The position numbers and the translations under genes are program-made. A stretch of 27,042 bases of DNA from Phycisphaerales bacterium UBA2421 (GTDB taxonomy: Bacteria > Planctomycetota > Phycisphaerae > Tepidisphaerales > Tepidisphaeraceae): assembly GCA_002343075.1 (NCBI GenBank), contig DDRH01000064.1, forward strand, positions 10,197 to 37,238. The letters run 5' to 3'. The notes under the pieces are model-generated. The model was not told the origin of the DNA and did not search any database. It saw only the letters and a list, made by a program, of their open reading frames with translations. Below are positions 22,900 to 27,042 of this stretch, in pieces; the stretch's first letter is position 1, and the number at the start of each line of letters is the position of its first letter.

Positions 22900-25137
22900 C
22901 TACTTTGCGTGGCCGTTTTGATACTCGTAGTAATCGCGGATGTTACGGCCGTAGTACCCGCCGCCTTGCGAGCGGACGCCGTTGAGCACCACGCCGAGGT
23001 GTTCGGCCTTCACCTGCCGTAGGTTGTCGCGCAGACGGGTCAGCACGCCTCGCGTGTTGGTCGCTGCACGCACCACGCTGATCACGCCATCCACCCGCGG
23101 GGCTAGCGCAACCGTCTCGCTAACCAGCAATAGCGGGCCGGAATCGAAGAGCACATGGTCGTACTGCTCGAGCGCCTTTTCCACAAAGTCGGTAAAGCCT
23201 TGGCTTTCAAGGAGTTCGGTCGCGTTATCGGGCTTGGGGCCGCAGGGCAGCACGTCCAGATTGGGCACCTGCGTCTGCTTGGTGGCGTTTTCGAGGTTAC
23301 CGACGTCGGTCAGAACTGTGCCGAAGCCAAGGTCGTTATTCACATTAAACACCGTGTGCAATTGCGGGCGGCGGAAGTTCACATCGACCAGCAGAATCCG
23401 GCGGCCATTGAGCGCCAGACCGGCGGCGATGTTCACCGCGACGGTGGTTTTGCCGTCGCCGGGCGCAGGCGATGTAATCAAAATCGACCGGGTGGTGTCC
23501 AGCGAGGCCGTATGCTGCAGACGCGTGCGCACCTGCCGGAACTGTTCGGCCAGCACGCTCGTCGGCGCCTGGAAAATCGCCAGCGGGAGCGGAATGCCTT
23601 CCACCTGCGGATCGTCCGCTTCGTCTGGAATCATGCCGAGCAGGTTCAGTTGGCCAACCTTGGCAATATCGCGTGGGCTGCGGACGGTCGTGTCCATCGC
23701 TTCGCGGATGAATGCAATCGCCAGGCTCAGTGCCAAACCCAGCAGCAACGACACGGGCAGAACAGTCTTAAGCTTCGGAAAGCTCGGTAACTCTGGTTCA
23801 TCAACCAAGCCGGCCCAACTGACGCCGCTCATGTCTTTGATGCCAGTGATGCCAAGAAGATCGAGCTGAGCCTGCACTTCCTGCAACCGCTCTTTGTCGG
23901 CTTCCAAGTCAGCTTGCTTGCTCATCGACTCATAAATCTTGTAGTTCAGATCACCCAACTCGTTGCGCAACTGATTGATGCGCTCTGTGATGCCGTCATA
24001 CTGCTTCTGGAGGGCGGTAAACTGCTGCTGAGTCCCCGACAGAATCTGATTCCGGGCAGTCATCTTCACTTCGGCGGTGCGATCCTCAATCTGCCGCTGA
24101 AGCGCCGCCACTTGTGCGCGACCTGTTTCTGACACCCGGCTGCCGGTGCCCTGCGTTGGCATGCTGCGCATGTTCACTTCTGCCTGCGACAACTGCAGCC
24201 GGAGGTTGTAAAGCTGGTTGTCCTGCATGACAAAGCTTTCCACCGAAGGTGGGTCCATGCCCTGCTGGAACTGGCTCATCACGTTTTCATACTGGGTCGC
24301 AGCATCTTCATATTCGGTCTTTAGCTCGATCTGCTTGCGGGTCAGTTCAAAAAGCTCATTTTCACGCGGGCTGACGCGGTTGGTGGTTGCCATGCCGGCA
24401 TCATTCAGCTCCTTTTGCAGCGTGCGGATCTGGTTGGCGTTGTTGTTGTTGTTGTACTCCAGCTTGCGCTTCATGTTATTGAGATTGTCCATCCGGCTGA
24501 TGTTGCGATCGCGCCGGGTTTTGTCCTGATCACTCAGGTGCTGGTTGACGATATCTTCAACGATAATCTTGGCGTCCTTGGCGCTCTTGCAGGTCATGCT
24601 GATGCGCACAAGCTGTGAATCCTGAATGGGCGAAACGCTGAAATAGTCTTCCAGATCATCTCGGGCTTCTGCGAGATCAAGCGTGCCGTTGGATTTGCGG
24701 AACTGCTGAATCCAGCCGGTTTGCTGAATCGCCTTGGTGCCGTCGGCCAGCACCGAAGTAAACAGAGTGGACTGCCGAAGCAACTGGGCCTGCGTCTTGG
24801 AAAGAATTCCCATCGGGCCGACTTCCGGCACGCCGCTCTCTTCTCGCTCGAGTGACATGAAACGCGGCAACTCCACCCGAATAAACCCGACGGCGGTAAA
24901 GCGGGGGTAATACTTGAGCAGCAACTGATTCGCGACCACGCCCAGGATGCCGAACAGGATGAGCGAGAAGATGATGAGCCATAGGTTGGCGCGCAGCACG
25001 CGAAACACGTCGTTGGCGGTCATGGTTCCGCCAGCGGGGCCGGACTGGGCCAGCGCCATGGGCTGCACCGGACCGAGCGCGGTTTGCGTCGATTGGCGCG
25101 GCATGCGAACTGCGGTTGTCGTGGGCAACGTCGTCAT
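22900..25137 (-). CDS. Exopolysaccharide co-polymerase/BY-type tyrosine kinase (Wzz-Wzc-like)
   Basis: A 745-residue inner-membrane protein controlling polysaccharide export and chain length. A proline/glutamine-rich cytoplasmic tail precedes a first membrane helix (about 52-72). The Wzz domain and long coiled coils (about 205-425) face the periplasm. A second helix (about 459-476) leads to the kinase. Kinase motifs are Walker A APGDGKTT (558-565), Walker A' VDVNFRRPQLH (584-594) and Walker B HVLFDSGP (661-668). A C-terminal tyrosine cluster follows (Tyr 728, 729, 736, 737, 739), presumably the autophosphorylation site. Walker A' has Asn where most BY-kinases have the second Asp, and Walker B has DSGP rather than D-T/S-P-P. 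ATG 25137 follows AGGAGTTGAGAAC. Its neighbours are a TPR protein and a PEP-CTERM protein, in line with an exopolysaccharide locus. Confidence 0.93.
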   Translation of the reverse strand: MTTLPTTTAVRMPRQSTQTALGPVQPMALAQSGPAGGTMTANDVFRVLRANLWLIIFSLILFGILGVVANQLLLKYYPRFTAVGFIRVELPRFMSLEREESGVPEVGPMGILSKTQAQLLRQSTLFTSVLADGTKAIQQTGWIQQFRKSNGTLDLAEARDDLEDYFSVSPIQDSQLVRISMTCKSAKDAKIIVEDIVNQHLSDQDKTRRDRNISRMDNLNNMKRKLEYNNNNNANQIRTLQKELNDAGMATTNRVSPRENELFELTRKQIELKTEYEDAATQYENVMSQFQQGMDPPSVESFVMQDNQLYNLRLQLSQAEVNMRSMPTQGTGSRVSETGRAQVAALQRQIEDRTAEVKMTARNQILSGTQQQFTALQKQYDGITERINQLRNELGDLNYKIYESMSKQADLEADKERLQEVQAQLDLLGITGIKDMSGVSWAGLVDEPELPSFPKLKTVLPVSLLLGLALSLAIAFIREAMDTTVRSPRDIAKVGQLNLLGMIPDEADDPQVEGIPLPLAIFQAPTSVLAEQFRQVRTRLQHTASLDTTRSILITSPAPGDGKTTVAVNIAAGLALNGRRILLVDVNFRRPQLHTVFNVNNDLGFGTVLTDVGNLENATKQTQVPNLDVLPCGPKPDNATELLESQGFTDFVEKALEQYDHVLFDSGPLLLVSETVALAPRVDGVISVVRAATNTRGVLTRLRDNLRQVKAEHLGVVLNGVRSQGGGYYGRNIRDYYEYQNGHAK
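24439..24453. repeat. (GTT)5 trinucleotide run inside the BY-kinase gene
   Basis: Five GTT units, read on the minus strand as five consecutive AAC codons (Asn 229-233), lie in the periplasmic coiled-coil region. Slippage by whole units would keep the frame. Confidence 0.85.
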
Positions 25138-25438
25138 GTTCTCAACTCCTGCACTCTTTTCGCACCGCTGCTCGAAGCGGGTGCATACAACTCAAACAAA
25201 AGTCCCAATCACTGGCGACCAGACCCTGCTGCGAGAAACCGCAGTCATGCACCGGTCCCTTACATTTTGCGACTGCGGCACCCACAAAGACGCCGCTGAC
25301 GCACCCGGATTGACGGCCTTTCACCGCCGAGTCCGACTATTCTACCCCAACATGCCCCGCCGTGCCGCAAAAACCGACGGCAGCACCACCGCGGGGCAAA
25401 AGACGTAACCTTATCGGCCGTCAGCACTTACAAGCCAA
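25138..25438. other. Intergenic region between the TPR and BY-kinase genes
   Basis: 301 bases without a gene. An inverted repeat TGCCCCGC (25353-25360) / GCGGGGCA (25391-25398), with partly pairing interior, lies 40-86 bases after the TPR gene stop and may end its transcript. On the minus strand TAGAAT (25344-25339) resembles a -10 box, but I could not find a matching -35. Confidence 0.45.
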
Positions 25439-27042
25439 CTAGTTCCCCCCGCTTCCGGCACGCAAACGCAGCTCACCAATCACCTTCTCAAGTTCTAGAT
25501 CGCCGGGGCTCGCCGAATTGGCCCTCTTTGCGTTGTCAATCAATAACTGCGCCCGATCCAGCGCTGCCGCACCTTCGGTCAGTTCACCTTTTTGCAGCAG
25601 TGCGTCGCCCAGATGCACATAAACATCGGGAAAATCTCGCAGCGTGGTGGCTTCTTTGAGGACCAGGATCGCCTCATCGAGCTTGGCGGTCTTCGTCAAG
25701 GCTGCACCGAGGGTGTCTAAGACGAGCGCATCGCGCCGGTTAAACTTGTTCATCTCCGCGACCGCTTTGCGTGCCCAGATCTCGGCATCGGCGGGCGATG
25801 CGCCCGAACCGGGCATGAGCAGGAGGCACGCGAGATTGTTCATAACCTGGAAGTCATTAGGCGACTTGGCAAGATATTCCTCGTAAGCCTGCCGCGAAAA
25901 CTGCATGTCCGCAGGACTCACCGAAAGCGCCACCGCGCCCGTGAGCTTCAGGAAGCTCATCCGCTGTTTTTCACTCAACTGGTCTCGACGGGGATAGACG
26001 TCGCGCACAAGCGTGATTGCATCATCAAACTTCCGGGTGAGCGTATAGATCTGCGCGAGGAAGATCTTCAACAGGTCAGAATCCTGTGCGCGACCCGTCA
26101 GAAACTTTGCGGCCGGCTCTGCGCCAACTTCTCCGAACATGGCCCGAATAACATTTTCCTGCGAAAAGTCATCGCCAGCTTCGTTGGCGAGCTGATAGCC
26201 GGCCTCGAAATCGGCCATTGCTTCATTAATCTTCTTAAGCCGGGCATAGGCCGACCCGCGCGTGCTATAAATCCACGGCTGCTTGATTTGTTCCAGAAGC
26301 GATGTCGACGCCTTCACGACGATATCAAACTGATTCGCCGCCATGAGAGTGCGGAAGTATGTATCCTGCATCGCCAGATCGCTGGGATTCGCACGGATCG
26401 GCTCTTTCAGATCTTCCAGGGCTTGCTTGTAATCACCCCGCGCAAAGTAGACCCGTGCAGAAACGTGGCTGAAGCGTGCACTGTCTTTGATGCCCAGCTT
26501 TTTGCCCTCTTCCACCAACCGCTGCGCGTCGGTCAGCCGCTGCGGGTTGACGGAGATATACGTTTCGATGAGTTGAATGCGTGTCTCTTCCGATTCGGGA
26601 TTGGTTTTGAGTACCGATTCGAGTTCGGAAGTCGCCATTGAAGCATTGCCCTGCTGGCGGAACAACTCCGCAGCGAGCTTGCGAATGTCCGGGTTGTCCG
26701 GTTCGAGATCGCGCAGGCGATTGACAATCTGCATTGCCTCATCAGCCTTGCCTTCCTGAGCGCGAATCATCGCCGAGAAGAACATCGCCTGCGAATCCTG
26801 CGGGGCCAGGCTCAGAACCTTCTGAATGGCCGCCTTGGAATCTTCCAGCTTTCCGCGCGACATGTAGATGAATGCAAGCCGGTTGAGCAACTGTGTATCC
26901 TGAGGCCGCTTGGTGATTGCGCTGAGGAGCAACTTTTCGGCTTCATCACCCTGCCCGGCACCGAGCATCAGATCCGTCCGCCGGCGCAGCGCCAAAGGCT
27001 CGTCTCCGGCAAGCTCCAACTGCTTCTTGGCTTCTTCCAGTT
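25439..27042 (-). CDS. Tetratricopeptide repeat protein (start outside window)
   Basis: The C-terminal 533 codons of a TPR protein; the frame stays open to the window edge. Consecutive helix pairs with TPR spacing are visible: AFIYMSRGKLEDSKAAIQKV, then AMFFSAMIRAQEGKADEAM, LAAELFRQQGNASMATSELE, VSARVYFARGDYKQALEDL and GSAYARLKKINEAMADFEAG. Further units lie near the end (VYVHLGDALLQKGELTEGAA). It ends in a short polar tail. It lies upstream of the Wzz/BY-kinase on the same strand and near a PEP-CTERM gene. Long TPR proteins are common in exosortase/exopolysaccharide loci, so a scaffold role in that system is plausible (inference). A generic TPR protein cannot be excluded without the N-terminus. 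Confidence 0.85.
   Translation of the reverse strand, partial: LEEAKKQLELAGDEPLALRRRTDLMLGAGQGDEAEKLLLSAITKRPQDTQLLNRLAFIYMSRGKLEDSKAAIQKVLSLAPQDSQAMFFSAMIRAQEGKADEAMQIVNRLRDLEPDNPDIRKLAAELFRQQGNASMATSELESVLKTNPESEETRIQLIETYISVNPQRLTDAQRLVEEGKKLGIKDSARFSHVSARVYFARGDYKQALEDLKEPIRANPSDLAMQDTYFRTLMAANQFDIVVKASTSLLEQIKQPWIYSTRGSAYARLKKINEAMADFEAGYQLANEAGDDFSQENVIRAMFGEVGAEPAAKFLTGRAQDSDLLKIFLAQIYTLTRKFDDAITLVRDVYPRRDQLSEKQRMSFLKLTGAVALSVSPADMQFSRQAYEEYLAKSPNDFQVMNNLACLLLMPGSGASPADAEIWARKAVAEMNKFNRRDALVLDTLGAALTKTAKLDEAILVLKEATTLRDFPDVYVHLGDALLQKGELTEGAAALDRAQLLIDNAKRANSASPGDLELEKVIGELRLRAGSGGN

Noticed and set aside
1..27042. CRISPR arrays, prophage genes, insertion sequences, riboswitches
   Set aside because: No regularly spaced repeats, transposase or phage motifs, or known riboswitch cores were recognised on reading both strands.

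Overview
The window looks chromosomal, moderately high in GC, and most like a planctomycete (Planctomycetota, perhaps Phycisphaerae). Three things point that way: a DUF1800/DUF1501 gene pair, a PEP-CTERM protein near a Wzz/BY-kinase, and futalosine-route menaquinone synthesis (mqnD). This placement is inferred from gene content; no marker phylogeny was possible.

Layout. 1-2871 (minus): a UvrD/PcrA helicase followed by a glucokinase that runs off the left edge. 3048-3868 (plus): a small MmcB-like nuclease-fold protein, then tRNA-Gln(CUG). 3869-4603 has no convincing gene but carries two copies of a structured hairpin repeat and a candidate promoter. 4604-7419 (plus): the conserved rpsO-pnp pair, with hairpins between the genes. 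A terminator that could serve both strands (7589-7634) separates pnp from a long minus-strand run.

18691-7672 (minus): ten further co-directional genes and one small open reading frame with an interrupted end. In transcription order they are DUF1800, DUF1501, a 409-base gap, the PrkA protein kinase, two conserved small proteins, a two-helix membrane protein, a DUF444/YeaH VWA protein, a pyridoxamine-phosphate-oxidase-like protein, SpoVR, 6-phosphogluconolactonase and a SAM methyltransferase. The core is the PrkA-YeaH-SpoVR stress/dormancy module known from E. coli (yeaG, yeaH, ycgB) and Bacillus relatives. Here it is packed tightly with four small companion genes. One of these has an in-frame TAG directly before a C-terminal tail that appears conserved.

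18876-19772 (plus): mqnD. 19807-27042 (minus): a glycine-zipper envelope protein, gpsA, a PEP-CTERM surface protein with its own terminator, a Wzz/BY-kinase fusion for exopolysaccharide control, and a TPR protein cut by the right edge. The last three fit an exopolysaccharide / protein-sorting neighbourhood.

The strongest candidates for something under-described are the extended PrkA operon with its small proteins and the interrupted 72-codon gene. Next is the covarying hairpin repeat at 4021-4126.
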